DNA of 53,822 bases, from positions 143,711-197,532 of the forward strand of contig QKYT01000170.1 of assembly GCA_003550305.1 (NCBI GenBank). Direction: 5' to 3'. The translations under genes were made by a program, and so were the position numbers. The stretch comes from Glomus cerebriforme (lineage: Eukaryota; Glomeromycota; Glomeromycetes; Glomerales; Glomeraceae). Shown piece after piece: positions 32,976 to 45,416 of this stretch. Under the pieces are notes generated by a model. That model saw only the letters and a list, made by a program, of their open reading frames with translations. It was not told the DNA's origin and ran no database searches. The first letter of the stretch is position 1, and each line of letters starts with the position of its first letter.

Positions 32976-34461
32976 ACAAGAAGTTAAAGTTAGCAAAGCA
33001 TGGGTATCGTACGAGAATCTGAAAATGATCTTGAATTAATAGAGCAGATATGATTATGAAAATAGGGTTGAAAATAGGGTTGCTCAGGGACTTTCAATTG
33101 GAAAGGAATTAATTGTAAGATCAAAATACGCGAGATTTTAATATTTAATATACTGTACATAATAATAAGGATACTGGATTTCAAAAAACCAGCGGTCCAA
33201 TTTCTTAAGTTGTTCGGATAGTTTTTTTAAAAAAAACATGAAAATTTAATTTTATAAAAGATTTTTTAATCAAAAATTGATATAAATAGTTCTCTGAATA
33301 ATTAATATCAACATATTTAATATTTAGCATATTTATTGTTTAAATTATTTAATTTATGGTTGATATTTTTAACTTGAAGTAATTATGTTGTTTGATTTTA
33401 GGATCATAGATAGACGTCTAACAATTTCAAAATTTTTTACGTGACGTATTGTCTCGTAACAAACATTAATAAATTTCGAATATATTAATTATTTATATTA
33501 AAATCTAGAATTTTTGATAGCCATCTATCCCGACGCAATCTCTACTTGTATTTGTGTAGCAAATGAAATGATTTGATAAGAATAAAGTTACATTATTGCC
33601 TGTTTGCTTATTCTGGTGTTACTAAGTTTCTATCTAAAAACTTCTTAAAGAAAAACTACTTTATTCTCCTACAAGCTCTAAGGACTTTATATCATGGTAA
33701 TTCGTCTATGGATTAAATTGACTACAGGGAAATTTGTCAAGATGATTTGTCCATCTGCATCTTCGCTTACATAATCATCCGCGGAAGCAAATAAAAAAAT
33801 TGTATACAATATTTTCTCCGGAAATTAACTATCAAAAATACTTTGTATCTTGGAAATATGGTCCATTGCTTCTATAAAAAAAAAAAGAAAATAATTTAAT
33901 AATTTATCTAAATTGTCAAAATTTTCTGTAAATAGAAGAATCATTACTGCTTCATTACCTTCCCTAATCTTGTTAAGATTCACATTTTCAGTAAATCAAA
34001 GTTAAATAATTCCATAAATATTCTCATTATATGTATTATCATATATATATACCATAATTTATCTGTTTAATGTGTTGGATTTGTTATAAAATAAAGAGCT
34101 CAAATTTGACAAAACGAACAATCCTCAACTTATGACGGCAATTATTCAAAAAATTTATCATAATCATATAATTTTATTTGATATAAATAAATTTCATCGG
34201 GATATTTCTTACTTCTTAGGTTAACTTATAGGTGGATATAATATGATAACTTAAAAATAAATATGATAAATATATAAAAAAGACAAAAAAAAAACATAAT
34301 TTATCAAAAAAAAAAAAAGATAAATATTTTTGGTCATTTTTGGTCGTAAAAAAAGAGTTAAAAGTAAGCTTTTAAATAGAAAATTTGACTAATTACAGAA
34401 AATAAAAAGCCAAATAATGTGTAATATGAAGTAGGTAAAGAAGTTTAACAATCTTTCAGGT
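32976..34461. other. intergenic DNA downstream of both kinase loci
   Basis: AT-rich spacer. A short stretch near 33065-33080 repeats AAAATAGGGTTG twice. Nothing else recognised. Confidence 0.45.
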
Positions 34462-36410
34462 TTAATTATGGTCGGCATCCTCATTAATATTAGTCTCATC
34501 GACCGTGAATTCATATTGTAGGGTTTGATATCCTTCCGTTATCGTTCCTTAAATATAACATGGATTTGATTATTATTCAAGGCAACCATTATGGTACATT
34601 CAATTAACTTACTTTCTTCAATGACTGTCGGTAATAGAACTGTAGGGAGAAGACGACTAGTTAAAATTGCCAAAGGATGTGATTTCACCGGTTTAATAGA
34701 AAATGGATTTCTTTGCCTTTCTTGTTCGGCACAATTAAATTGATTCCTTATGTCTTCGTCGTATGTAAAGTACTTTGACTCGTACTTTTCGGAAAGAATC
34801 TGGTACCATTTTTCTAAAGTATCAGCCAAAGAATGAGCTGTAGGACGATTAGCTGGATTAGAATCCCAACATTGCTTCATCAATCGAATGTAACATTCCG
34901 GAGTCCCTTTAATCACTGGTGGTCTTAATCCGGCATGAATCTCTAATGCTAAATCAATATCATACGCTCTAGTACAAAAAGGAGGTTGATAAGAAGTAAA
35001 CTCCCACATGATAATGCCGAAACTATAAACATCCGCAGCTTTCGTGTACGGTTTGCGACAAAGTACCTCTGGTGCGACATACGGTAAAACACCTTTGGCA
35101 TCATTCTCTTGAGATTGACCATCTCTACATGCTAAACCAAAGTCGGCAATGAAACTTCGCCTATCATTTCCAAAAAGCACATTTCCGCTATGTAAATCCT
35201 TATGCACAAGATCTGACAAATGTAAGGTACGGAGATCAGTCGCAAGACCCCAAAGTCTGTTGATACGATTTATCCAACTATTATTGGCAAAATTGGAGAA
35301 TAGGTATTTTCGTAAATCACCTTCCTCGACATATCTCATGACAATTAGGTATTTTTTTGTAACAGGATGTCGTGAAATTCCATAAAAGTCCAAAAAATAC
35401 ATATCAGTTTTTATACACTTGTTCATGGCTTTGGCCTAATTGAAATGCATAATAATAAGTAAATGTTTAATTATTAAGGTAACTATCCATTTAATTACCT
35501 CTTTAAGAAACGCAGCAGTGCTTCCTTCTTCTTCTTCCTCAATATTTTTCAGAGCAACCCAGATCGGTTTACTCCGTTTCCATTTATTTGCGATGAAATC
35601 TCTCTTGTAAATACGCCCTTTATTCCAGTAGGCCTTAAAAACCGTACCATATCCACCTTGACCAATCTGCGTAAGTTCTGTAAGATGAGACTCCGGGATC
35701 CATTCTAAGACTTGTTCGGGAAATTCAGCAATTGTCTGCGTTTCACGAATAAAGATATCAATATGAGTGTTTCCACTTGTCCAATTGTTAAATTCGGATT
35801 CAAAATGATCCGAGTAACAACCGCGACACCAACGGGGGGACATCCATTCTCGCTTGCATAAGGGACATTCTTCTTCTAACCTTTCAATCACTGCATAATC
35901 ATTCGTTTCAGGGTCACGTGTCATTCCATAAACTAATCTTTCTAACGGATTGGTTTCTGAAAAATCACGTTCCTAAATTAAAGGATGATGAATAATGTTC
36001 ATTTATAGATGATAATCAAAAAAACCCCCCTAGCTCTTTACCGATTTAAGGAAATGCGAAGTCAAATATTTTTCGCAGTAATGAGAAACCAACTTAACCC
36101 ACTGTCCACCCTTTCGATCCCATTCATTTTTTTCTGCATTCCAAGCTAACAAATATCCATCTTCCCAATAAGCTATATTGTTTTTAGAAAATTCGACTTT
36201 TTTGTGACGCGTAAATTTCGAAGGGGAAACCCATTCAATCACAGTTTCTTGACGTTTGGCAGTGATTTGAGTTTCACGAATGAACTTATCCATCTCAGGA
36301 CTGTCGCTTGTCCACATTGGGAAGTTTTCTTCAAAATGGTTAGCGTTGCATGGTGTACACCAACGAGTTGTTGTATCAATGCTTTCACTACATTCTTTGC
36401 AAATCGACAT
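34462..36410 (-). CDS. TKL-type protein kinase with duplicated N-terminal module, 583 aa
   Basis: Exons 36410-36042, 35972-35499, 35435-34613 and 34547-34462, phase-consistent. Residues 1-123 hold a CxxC..WCxxC ribbon-like module (ICKEC, RWCTPC), an FIRETQ segment and a decayed kinase N-lobe: KVEFSKNNIAYWEDG replaces the Gly loop and QWVKLV replaces VALK. Residues 124-155 resemble a kinase hinge (YGMTRDPETNDYAVIERLEE). A second ribbon (CPLCK, RWCRGC) and an intact kinase follow: GQGGYG (about 227), VALK (Lys about 265), HKDLHSGNV (Asp about 361), DFG (about 379), APEV (about 401), CWDSNPANRP. HKD replaces HRD but the catalytic Asp remains, so it is probably active. The frame is open upstream to an ATG at 36485; I prefer 36410, directly before the module. 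Confidence 0.85.
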
Positions 36411-36960
36411 TGGTTGATAATATTCTTTGTACAGTAGGTCCAGGATAGTAAAAAAAAAATTTAGGATGGAAGATAAATCTTTCACAATAATAATTTAACC
36501 CCAATTATCATCAAAATTATTATCAGTTATTACCAGAATACCCAATTTAACTGAGTAATGATAGACCCATTGTTGCCAAAACTAGATCGGTGTTTAATCA
36601 TCTGACAAAGTGTACAATCATAAAAAAAGGTCTATATTGAAGGAAATTATTTAATCATTTTAATTGGTAACACTACATTTGCCTAAAGAAAAAGGTTAAA
36701 TCATTTCCAAAAAAATCAATGCCTGAAATGGTTAATAGGCCTAATTAGAATGTAAATGCTCCGGAACTCCAAATATAGTAAGTTTATCAGCTCAAATTTT
36801 CTTATGTCTATAACATTATATGATTGAATTTAAGTTGATGGGTTAGTGAACAAACGTTCTTTACAATCATAATTTTACTGAGATTGAAGTCAAATTGACG
36901 TACCCAAATTTGATTCGTTTTCTAACGCACAGAAGTAGTTTTACCCAATCCTTAACAAAA
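36411..36960. promoter_or_regulatory. divergent promoter, kinase / D-amino-acid oxidase
   Basis: The 550 bp between two divergent starts, so it should hold both promoters. I could not assign a convincing TATA box. The region is AT-rich and has no other gene. Confidence 0.4.
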
Positions 36961-38783
36961 ATGATGGCAAACAAACGTGTCGTTGTTATTGGCGCAGGTG
37001 GGAAAGAATATTAAAGTGCCCTAAATTTTTCCAATTTCTGACAAAAATTCATTCAATACTACGCCAGGTGTTTCAGGATTATCTACGGCAACTTTGCTCT
37101 TACAGCAAGAAAAAGGGATTAAAGTTCATATAGTTGCAAAACATTTTCCAGGAGATTTATCTGGCGAATACACGAGTCCTTTGTATATTTATGTTTTTCT
37201 GAGTATGAATGCTATATTGAAGTTCTTAAACATTAATGGATGTTTATGTTATAGGTCTGGTGCACATTGGAGGAGCTATGCTACGAAGGATAATATTAGA
37301 CACCAAGGTATATGATAAACTTTATTTGTAATCATATCGGGTCTATATTATGATACTAAACTTTATATCGTCTAAAGAATATGATAAGATAACTTTTAAT
37401 CATTTTTGGAGACTTGCTAAAACAGAAAATAAAGCGGGAATTATGATTATTGATGGATTTGATTATTGGGAACAATTTCCACAGGATTTATCTGATCTAT
37501 GGTTCAAGTCGTTATGCCCTGAGGTAATAAATCTATAAGTATGATTGAAATATTAGTGATATCATAATTGAAATTCTATTCATTATGAAAATAGTATCGA
37601 AATTTGAGAAAGGAAGAGCTTCCAACTGGTGTTGAGTTTGGAGTCACCTATAAAACGGGTAATTTGCCACATAAATAAAAGCTCTTTCAAGTCCAATGTT
37701 TAATATTTTTACTAATCAAGTGGCCACCTTTATAAGTTTCTATTAATCCATCAGTATACCTTAGTTACCTTCTTGATACTTTTATTTCTTTGGGAGGTAC
37801 CATGCAACGCGTCAGTTTATCCCATTTAAATGAGTGTATCGAAAGCGACACCGATGTTGTGATCAATTGTTCGGGCGTTCATGCAAGAACATTAGGGGGC
37901 GTTGAAGACCCTGACGTCTATCCAGTGAGAGGTCAAATTGTGATCGTGCAATTGCCTCGAACGTATGTGAATTGGGCATTTTTAAGACACAGTTGCGGAA
38001 ATCATACTATTAAACCATGTTTGTGTGAAATTTTTAATTGTGCTTTTTTTTTTTTGATTTTCTTAAGGAATTTTATACAGCGTATGCTCATTCTCTAATT
38101 CATTATGGCAAAAAGTGAATGGTATAGAAATGACATATGTGATACCACGTGAAAATGGCGAAGTAGTTCTTGGTGGAACTTATGTGAGTAATGTCCTTGT
38201 CTTTGTATTTTTCGAAATTAATTTCTAATTAAATTTATTCTCTGAATAGGATGAATATAACTAGTACGTTAATTAATTCATTGTGAAAATGTATTTTTTT
38301 TTTATTGGCAAGGGTTCAGTTATACTAAATATAAATAAATTCAATTTAGTTCGACAGATGTCGATGATAACATGGCTGCAGCAATTATTCAAAGATGTCT
38401 TGCTACCCGACCGGATCTCTTGCCACCGGGCCAAGATAAACTTACAATTAAGAGGAGCACAGTTGGTCTTCGACCTTGTCGCAAAAGTGGTACAAGAGTT
38501 GAGGGCGAATGGATAAGTGTGTATATAGGTCTTTATAAGAATAAAACTTTGCATTTTTCTTATTTGTTTTTATTATTTAGCTTCTGAAAAATTCAGCAAA
38601 AAGAAAATTCTCATTTGTCATAATTATGGTCATGGTGGTGCTGGTAAATATAGAATTATATATACTTTTTGTAACTTTGATACTCTTTATAACTATTTTT
38701 TTTAAAAATTTGAAGGGTTTCAGTCAAGTTATGGAACCGCCAAACACGTGATAGAAGTTATGAAAGAAATGCTAGGTCAATAA
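36961..38783 (+). CDS. D-amino-acid oxidase family flavoenzyme, 351 aa
   Basis: Eleven exons: 36961-36997, 37068-37182, 37255-37307, 37378-37523, 37595-37658, 37737-37962, 38081-38183, 38250-38263, 38350-38516, 38581-38643 and 38716-38783. All phases agree, giving a typical family length (340-370). The enzyme oxidises D-amino acids to 2-oxo acids with FAD, releasing peroxide and ammonia. Seen: the FAD fold RVVVIGAGVSGLSTA at the N-terminus, the SPLSGAHWRSYA block, VVINCSGVHARTLGG, YPVRGQIVIV, YVIPRENGEVVLGGT, GLRPCRKSGTR (substrate-binding Arg region) and the HNYGHGGAGFQSSYG FAD signature. D-aspartate oxidase is equally possible. The C-terminus, MLGQ, is not a peroxisomal SKL-type signal, unlike many fungal relatives. 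Exon 8 is only 14 nt. The start may be at either of two consecutive ATGs (36961 or 36964). Confidence 0.9.
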
Positions 38784-40107
38784 ACCTTAACATAAATTAT
38801 TAAATAGACATTTGAAAATTTATGCGTCATAAATAAATCACATTTAAGGAAATTTATTCAACCATCATATGATATGACATTAATGAACCAAAAGTAAAAA
38901 TATATCATTATTACTTTTAACTTAGAACTTTTCAATATAATAAACTTAATTTCTTTAAATATTTTTTTTTTATTAAAATTAATTTGATTTAAACTTTATT
39001 TTTTTTATTTATTTAAATTGAATTAATAGAAAAAATTTGAAACTTTTTTTACAAATATTATTATTAGTTTTACAGGTTTTTAATAAGATTTTATTATGGT
39101 CTTATTATTTAATATCAGATATAGATTTGTATTTCATTAGAATTTTCTAATTTTTAATAAAACTTTAGTATAATTTTATCAAAATTCACATTATACTAAT
39201 TTGTTAAATTTTTAATTAATCTAATTAAATTTATAATTGATTTTATAGATTAATAAATTAATATAATAATAATATAATTTTAACAAATTAATATAATTGT
39301 TTTTATAATAATTTTATAATAGTAATTTTATAATAAAATGCAGTTGACATAATTATTTAATATAATTAATTAGTAAAAAGTATAATTTATTTACAATTTT
39401 ATTACAGTAAATTGTTGTATATTAATTATATTTGATATACATTTTAATTGTCTATATATGCAAATTGATAAATAAAAATTATAAGATATACTGATAATAA
39501 TAAATAATAATCCTATACAAATAATTTCTTTTTTTAAAGCAAATTTATATTGTTTAGTTTAATAGTAAATTTAAATATAATAATGTATAGTAAATATTTT
39601 CTTAATTTGCAAATAATATAAATTCATTTTTTTGGGAGGATCTTGTAGAAATTTACTTTAATTACGAATGAGAGATGATTTGTTGTTTATGAACGAAAAT
39701 AGGATCTTTAGTCATTGGACTGGAAAATTCTTTGATTGTTACTATAATTAAATAATAATGACAAATATATTTATTCTGAGTTAATATTAAAGGTAATAAC
39801 AAAAATTTCGTTAAGAATTTGGTGAATTGACTATAAAATATAATACTAACGATACTAATAGATTTCTAATGAGACAAATCATATATATTTTAATTGATTG
39901 CACCTCTTTTAAATCCAGAAATGCATAGCTATTTTATTTAATGTTTTTTAGAGAAACACAAATCGGATAAAAAAAATATAATGAAGTTTCGAAATGAGGA
40001 AATTTTCAAAAAAAAAAAAAAAAANNNNNNNNNNNNNNNNNNNNNNNNNAAAAAAAAAAAAAAAAAAGGAAAAATTCCAGTGATAATATTATATGAATAG
40101 GAGAAAT
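38784..40107. other. AT-rich spacer with assembly gap
   Basis: Very AT-rich, no gene. Ns at 40025-40049 are flanked on both sides by A-runs, so the gap probably hides a long poly-A. The region separates the convergent D-amino-acid oxidase and SNX3 genes. Confidence 0.55.
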
Positions 40108-41027
40108 CTAATAATGGTAACTCTCACGGTTGAAATTAGGATCTTGGATGAAGGCGGATAAAACCTTGCTTCCGGTTTGCAAAAGAGGATGACCCGCAAC
40201 ACTAAAAAAAATATATATAGAAAAGTAGTAAAGGTCAGATTAAAGATATTAAGAAAAAAATAAAATAAATAAATAGAGTAAAGGGCTGATCCATTTTCTC
40301 TGATGAAAATGACTTGGATTTCCTAATCCAATTAAAAACAAATTGAAATGAATTAAGAACCAAAAAGTCTGGATGGGAAACCAGAGATCATATGAATCTA
40401 GGAACAACGAAACACACATTTGTAAGAATCTTTCAAGTCCTTCTCGGCGAGCCTCAATAACTTCATCCGTAAAACGGTTAGTGAAGACTTTGCCTGGTAA
40501 AGGAGGAATATTTACTCTTGAAGATTCACGTTCAAGAACGTCACGGAACCATTCAAAATCACTGTATCTTCTTCGAACTAAAGAGGTTTTCAACTTAAAG
40601 GCAGGAATATTCGTCTATATTTTGAAAGAAAATGAATTAAAAAATAAAAAGGATAAGAAGAAACTATAATTATTAAGTACCACGTTATTCCGCAAATCGT
40701 TTGTGAACCACAAAACCTAGTTAACCATAATTTTAGCACAAACAAAAACGGTCAAATCGCGCTATAAAACTCACTCGACAAACAATCTCATAGTCAGTAA
40801 ACATTTTGCGACCAAAACCTGTTGGTGTCGATAAAAAATTTAGCGTGTGAGCACGCAACATAAAAGCTTCATAGTATTGCTTTGATATTCATACCGTGAG
40901 TTTGTGGATTTTTCACTTCAATTTCTAGAAAATTCTCTGGTACACCATACATCTCGTCAATTGTCTGTTCCTTCATTTGTAGTCGGGAAGTTGCTTCAAA
41001 GTGTTTTTGCGTAGGAGAGGATGCCAT
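40108..41027 (-). CDS. SNX3: sorting nexin 3 / Grd19 (PX-domain protein), 155 aa
   Basis: Exons 41027-40895, 40818-40775, 40614-40418 and 40201-40108, phase-consistent. The length matches SNX3/Grd19 (about 160). The protein is almost entirely a PX domain, which binds phosphatidylinositol 3-phosphate on early endosomes and works with retromer to recycle membrane cargo. Seen: [20 protein letters not shown] before the domain, [20 protein letters not shown], the lipid-binding [10 protein letters not shown], the IPPLPGK loop, [20 protein letters not shown] and the end [10 protein letters not shown]. The start at 41027 ([10 protein letters not shown]) is preferred over an upstream in-frame ATG at 41102, whose extension looks hydrophobic and unlike the family. 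Exon 2 is only 44 nt. Confidence 0.9.
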
Positions 41028-41274
41028 TGTAGTTTCAATAAAATTGTAGTCCAGTAAAACATTCAAAACTTGAAAGAAAGGTGAGGCGTAAAATAAGGCC
41101 ACTTATAGTATTCCTATGACGTAAAAATTTTCTTTGTTGCATTATCATGCGCACGATCGAAACCAATTAAGTATAAATTTGGCCGGAACTACATATTTTT
41201 ACCGCAGTAATTTTACCAAAAAATAAAAAAAAAAATTGTAAAATTGTTATTTAATTATTATATAATTTTATTTA

Positions 41275-42331
41275 TTAATTTTCATCGTTTAATACAGTTG
41301 AATTGTCACTTGAAGTTTCAGGAGCATCACTAAGTTCACTATCTGATAAAACACCATTATTTATAGCAACATTCTTTCCGTTACGTTTTCGATGATCATT
41401 ACGTGAATTTTCACCATTCATTGACGTTTCGGAATCGCTATTTTCTTCTTGCGAATTTATTCCATTCTCAACTTCAGAATCATTTTCCGCTTCTTTATCA
41501 CTATTATTATCATCACTATCACCACTAACGTCACTGTTATGTTCATTTATAGTGTCTATATCACTAATTCCCTCATTCGACTGACTATCTTCTAAATCAC
41601 TAGAATTAGTCCCGTTTTCTTCATCACTATTTTCATTCTCGCTATCTTCTTCGTCATCAATATTTTCTTCTCTGCCGTCCTCATCAATTACTCTGGCTTT
41701 TCGTTTCTTTTTTCTTTGATTACGGTTTTCGAGATAATCTTCGAATGTTTGAGATTGTGGCACAATATCTATGGGAATAAACCATTAATATTTTCCTTGA
41801 TTATCTTTTTTCATCAAAATAAATTTATTTAGTTTTTTATATTACAATACCTTGTAAAAATTCTAAATTTTCATTCTCTTTAACTAAGTTAGCTTATTGT
41901 ATCAACAATCGACGACATTAATTAATTGTTTTTAAAAAAATTATTTAGAATAGATATTCAAAAATCTACCTAACAAATATAAAGTATCTTGAGGTTTACT
42001 TACCCATATCTTCGTATCGGATAGTCTTCCTTCTTTCAGATTTAACTTGATCCACTCCTTTTTTTACAAAATAATCTACGAAAAGTTCCTATTTATCATA
42101 TATGAGATAAAATCAAAAATGAGAAAACAATTGAATTCTTTATCTAAGCATAAGTTTCACTTTTCAAAAAATATAAATATAATAGATAATGTACAGGTCA
42201 TTTACCGCTGCAATCGCTATTAAAAATGTCGAATCTGTACCAATTGTTGTTATTTCTTCGTCTAATTTTATAATGCGTTTTACGCGTGCAATTGGAAGTA
42301 CACTTGCTCCTGTCGCTTTACTTGGATCCAT
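41275..42331 (-). CDS. histone-fold protein of the Dpb3/POLE4/CHRAC1 type with acidic tail, 234 aa
   Basis: Exons 42331-42206, 42088-42004 and 41768-41275, phase-consistent. Residues about 10-60 are an NF-Y/CBF-type histone fold: VLPIARVKRIIKLDEEITTI, then STFLIAIAAELFVDYFVKKG. This is the pattern of the small subunit of DNA polymerase epsilon (Dpb3/POLE4) and of the remodeller subunit CHRAC1/Dls1, which pair with a second histone-fold protein to bind DNA. Sequence alone does not separate the two. After a basic stretch (NRQNRKKKRKARV-like, residues about 80-90) the remaining 140 residues are almost entirely Asp, Glu, Ser and Asn, ending SDSELSDAPETSSDN. Acidic tails are common in such factors, but this one exceeds the fold in length. 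Its start faces CWC25 across a divergent promoter. Confidence 0.8.
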
Positions 42332-42991
42332 ATTCACAGAAATCCCGTTTTACTTCTTGCGTAGATAAAATTTTTTATGCAATAAATAAATAGTTGTTGC
42401 CTAAATCCCTATGAGTAGCAAATAAAAAAAACCGTGTATTATCCTATCACCTTTGAACTATAAAATATTATAGTGAACAAAGTCAAATCAACTGAATGAA
42501 TATGTAAAGGTCAATGATAATTTCTGTTATTGTCAACAATCATTGACCATTTTATATTACTCGGTCTATGTTTCACAGATGTTGTTACACCCTTTTATAG
42601 TAATAAGATAATTAATAGCTAAATCGGTTACTTCACTATCCTAATTTTGGCCAATATACATATGGAACGTCGAGAGTATTGACAAAGTGCTTGATGTTTT
42701 AAATACTAGTCCTTTGAACAAATCAAATAATCTGTCATTTCAACTACGAAATTTGGTTGAATTTTTAGGAATTTCCTTTTATAGAGTAACTTACTACTCA
42801 AATTTCCAAAACTGAAGAAATTAGAGACCAAATTTGTAATACGGATTTACTATTTAGAAATTAATTGGCGCTTTTTTTGGCTGAGAAATAAACTATATAA
42901 GAGCGTACCAGAAAAAAATCCTTTTGCAAAACAATAAATAATCCTTCAATATATAACAATTTAGCTACTACTAACTTTAATATATATCAAA
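42332..42991. promoter_or_regulatory. divergent promoter of the histone-fold gene and CWC25
   Basis: 660 bp between two divergent starts. On the CWC25 side a TATATAA box (42894-42900) lies 92 bp before the ATG, with ATTGG (reverse CCAAT, 42864-42868) about 26 bp upstream. In the middle, GGTCAATGAT (42509-42518) and ATCATTGACC (42539-42548) form a perfect 10-bp inverted repeat with a 20-bp spacer, a candidate binding site for a dimeric factor. Confidence 0.55.
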
Positions 42992-44737
42992 ATGGGAGGA
43001 GGAGACTTGGTAAGTATAATTGGACTTAATATTTTATTTTATTTATACAACATCTAATGTTTAATTCTATTAATGTAGAATATGAAAAAATCCTGGCATC
43101 CCCTCTTGATCAAAAATCAAGAGCGGGTGTGGAAGGAAGAACAGAAAGCTTCAGAAGAGCAGAAGAAGCTTAACCAACTTAAAAAAGAGAAAGAAGAAGA
43201 AAGACAGTTACAAGAATTGAGGCAGATTCAAGAAGCTGTTGGTGGAAGGTAAGTTGAATATTTATTAAATTTTATAAATATTCCAATTTCGATCCGATTG
43301 TAATAGTAAAAATATTCATTTGTTTCTGTTATTATTAGAAAAGGGCAGGAAAGGTTAGATTGGATGTACGCTGCTGGACCTAATCAATCTAGTTCGGCCA
43401 AGGCTCAGGAAATGGAAGATTATTTACTTGGAAAGAAACGTGTTGATTCTCTTGTAGAGCAAGGAACTTCTATGGATAAAGTATATTTCGTCTTACTTTA
43501 CGTAAATTTAAACATATATATATATATTTAAATGTAATTTATTAATATAAAATTTAAATTTTATAGTTGTCTGCTGATTCAAAAGAAGTCTTTAGTAGTA
43601 TAAGTAATCCTAATGCTAATAATTACCGAGATACTCAAGCAAAAATCCGAGAAGATCCATTATTTCTTATTAAGAAAACTGAACAAGCCAACATAAAGTC
43701 CATTGTTTCAAATCCACTTAAAATGAAAGAAATTCAAGAAGTAAGTTAACTAATAATTTATATACCAATTAATGATTTGCCACTAACCTTTTACAATTGG
43801 TATAATTAGAAATTAGAAAAGAAAAAAAAGAAGAAATCAAGTAAAAAACGAAATGAAGATTCACTCTTGGATCATAAAGGGAAGAGTAAAAAAGACCATA
43901 AAAAAAGGTCATTTACAAATTCTGAAGATGAAAGTTTAGTGAAACAAGATAGAAATGGTCATTCTCAAAAGCGATCCCGTTTGCGAAGTTTATCGCGGTC
44001 TCCTTCACGTTCAAGAAATGAATATGATGATAGACATAGATACGAGTCTAAATATTCAAATGGTACAAAGAGAGATCGAAATTCACACGAAGAACGATAC
44101 GAGTCTCGACATTCAAACAGAAATCGAGATTCACGTGAAGACCATCATGAGTCTCGATATTCAAATAGAGATCGTGACACATATAATCGAGATCGTGGTA
44201 ATGGGAGAAACGATAGTGGAAGAAGGTATAATTCTCGTGGATATTCTCCTCGAAGGTCAAGGCCATTGTCACCTAATAGAAGAGAACAATATGATCGAAA
44301 TAATCGTAGAGATGATTATAATTCACATAGCAGAGATTATAAGGAACGAAAAGAACATAATGGTCGAAGTGAAACAGATAAAATTAAAGGAAAAGAAGAA
44401 GCTGAGAGAAAACTTCTTGAGATGATGGAAGACGCAAAGAAAGTTTCCGAAGAGCGAAAGAAACGTTTAGAACAAGCTACGAAAGAAGAGGAAGAAGAAG
44501 AAAGGAAGTTGGCGGAGGACAAAAAGCGATCACAAGAAAATGGAATGCAATCCGACTTTTTAAAGTAAATATTTTGTAATTTTTAATTAAAGAGTTATAA
44601 ATTATACTAATTAGTATCTATTTATTTTTTGTAGTAATGCTTATAAGTGTGCATATTCTTCACACTCTTCAATTGGTTTAGGAGAGCGTTTACAAAGACA
44701 TCGTGGTACTTCACAAAAAATTTCGATTGAAGATTAA
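42992..44737 (+). CDS. CWC25: pre-mRNA splicing factor CWC25, 453 aa
   Basis: Exons 42992-43009, 43079-43248, 43339-43480, 43567-43740, 43810-44564 and 44635-44737, phase-consistent. CWC25 joins the spliceosome after Prp2 and promotes the first transesterification step; it acts in the nucleus. Seen: the family start [20 protein letters not shown] (the CIR_N-type domain, residues about 1-46), a coiled-coil Lys/Glu/Gln stretch, [30 protein letters not shown], then a Lys-rich and Arg/Ser-rich region with SRSPSRSR and many RD/RY repeats (about 190-330), a Glu/Lys coiled coil, and the conserved end [12 protein letters not shown]. The first exon has only 18 coding nt. The TATA box at 42894 fits this start. 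Confidence 0.92.
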
Positions 44738-45416
44738 AACTTTCAGTCTTATCATTTATAAATTTTGTTTGAGGAACTATATATTTTTTTTTATTTTTTT
44801 TTACTAGTGAACATTTAATAAAATATCAGATATCCTGAAAAAAAAATTTGGTCAACAGAAATTGCATGTAGTAACTATCTGCAATTCTTCACACTTTATT
44901 TTATTATCATTGCGAAGCTCAAGCTAATAAAGCTAGAAGAAAATTGTATGTCACGTGATTATTTTTAAATATTAGAATTCAGTCTAATACCGGATTTTTT
45001 CCATTGAAATTTACCGGCTACATATAAAAATTTGATTTCCCGGATTTTGCCGGTGTCGGTACTACCTACGGTCATTACGGTACAGATAGCCAGATAGTAC
45101 ACATTATGATTGACAATTATTTTATACTATAAAAGGAAAGGTCTAGATCAATGTAATCAATGTATAAACGTAACTGACATAGTCACACTACGTCAATAAA
45201 TAATGATGCAAGAATAAACGCGTCATTTTTAATGATCGAAATACTATCGAAATGTCAATAATGTCAATAGTCGAGTCGCATAAAAAGAAGTATTAACTAT
45301 AAATAATTTTCAGGTAATCGACTATAACATAATCGATTTAACTTTAAAATATATACATTAATTAAAAAAAAAAATCTAATCACAAATTTAGTATTAAGAA
45401 AATTTTCTACTTAGAA
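44738..45416. other. intergenic, convergent 3' ends
   Basis: Spacer between CWC25 and the minus-strand gene ending at 45417. 44940-45090 has scattered CCGGATTTT and TACCGG words in both orientations and a GTCACGTGAT box (44951), possibly repeat-derived. No coding frame. Confidence 0.45.

Noticed and set aside
43955..44425. 156-codon second frame inside CWC25
   Set aside because: Shadow of the Arg/Ser/Asp-rich repeat region of CWC25 in another frame.
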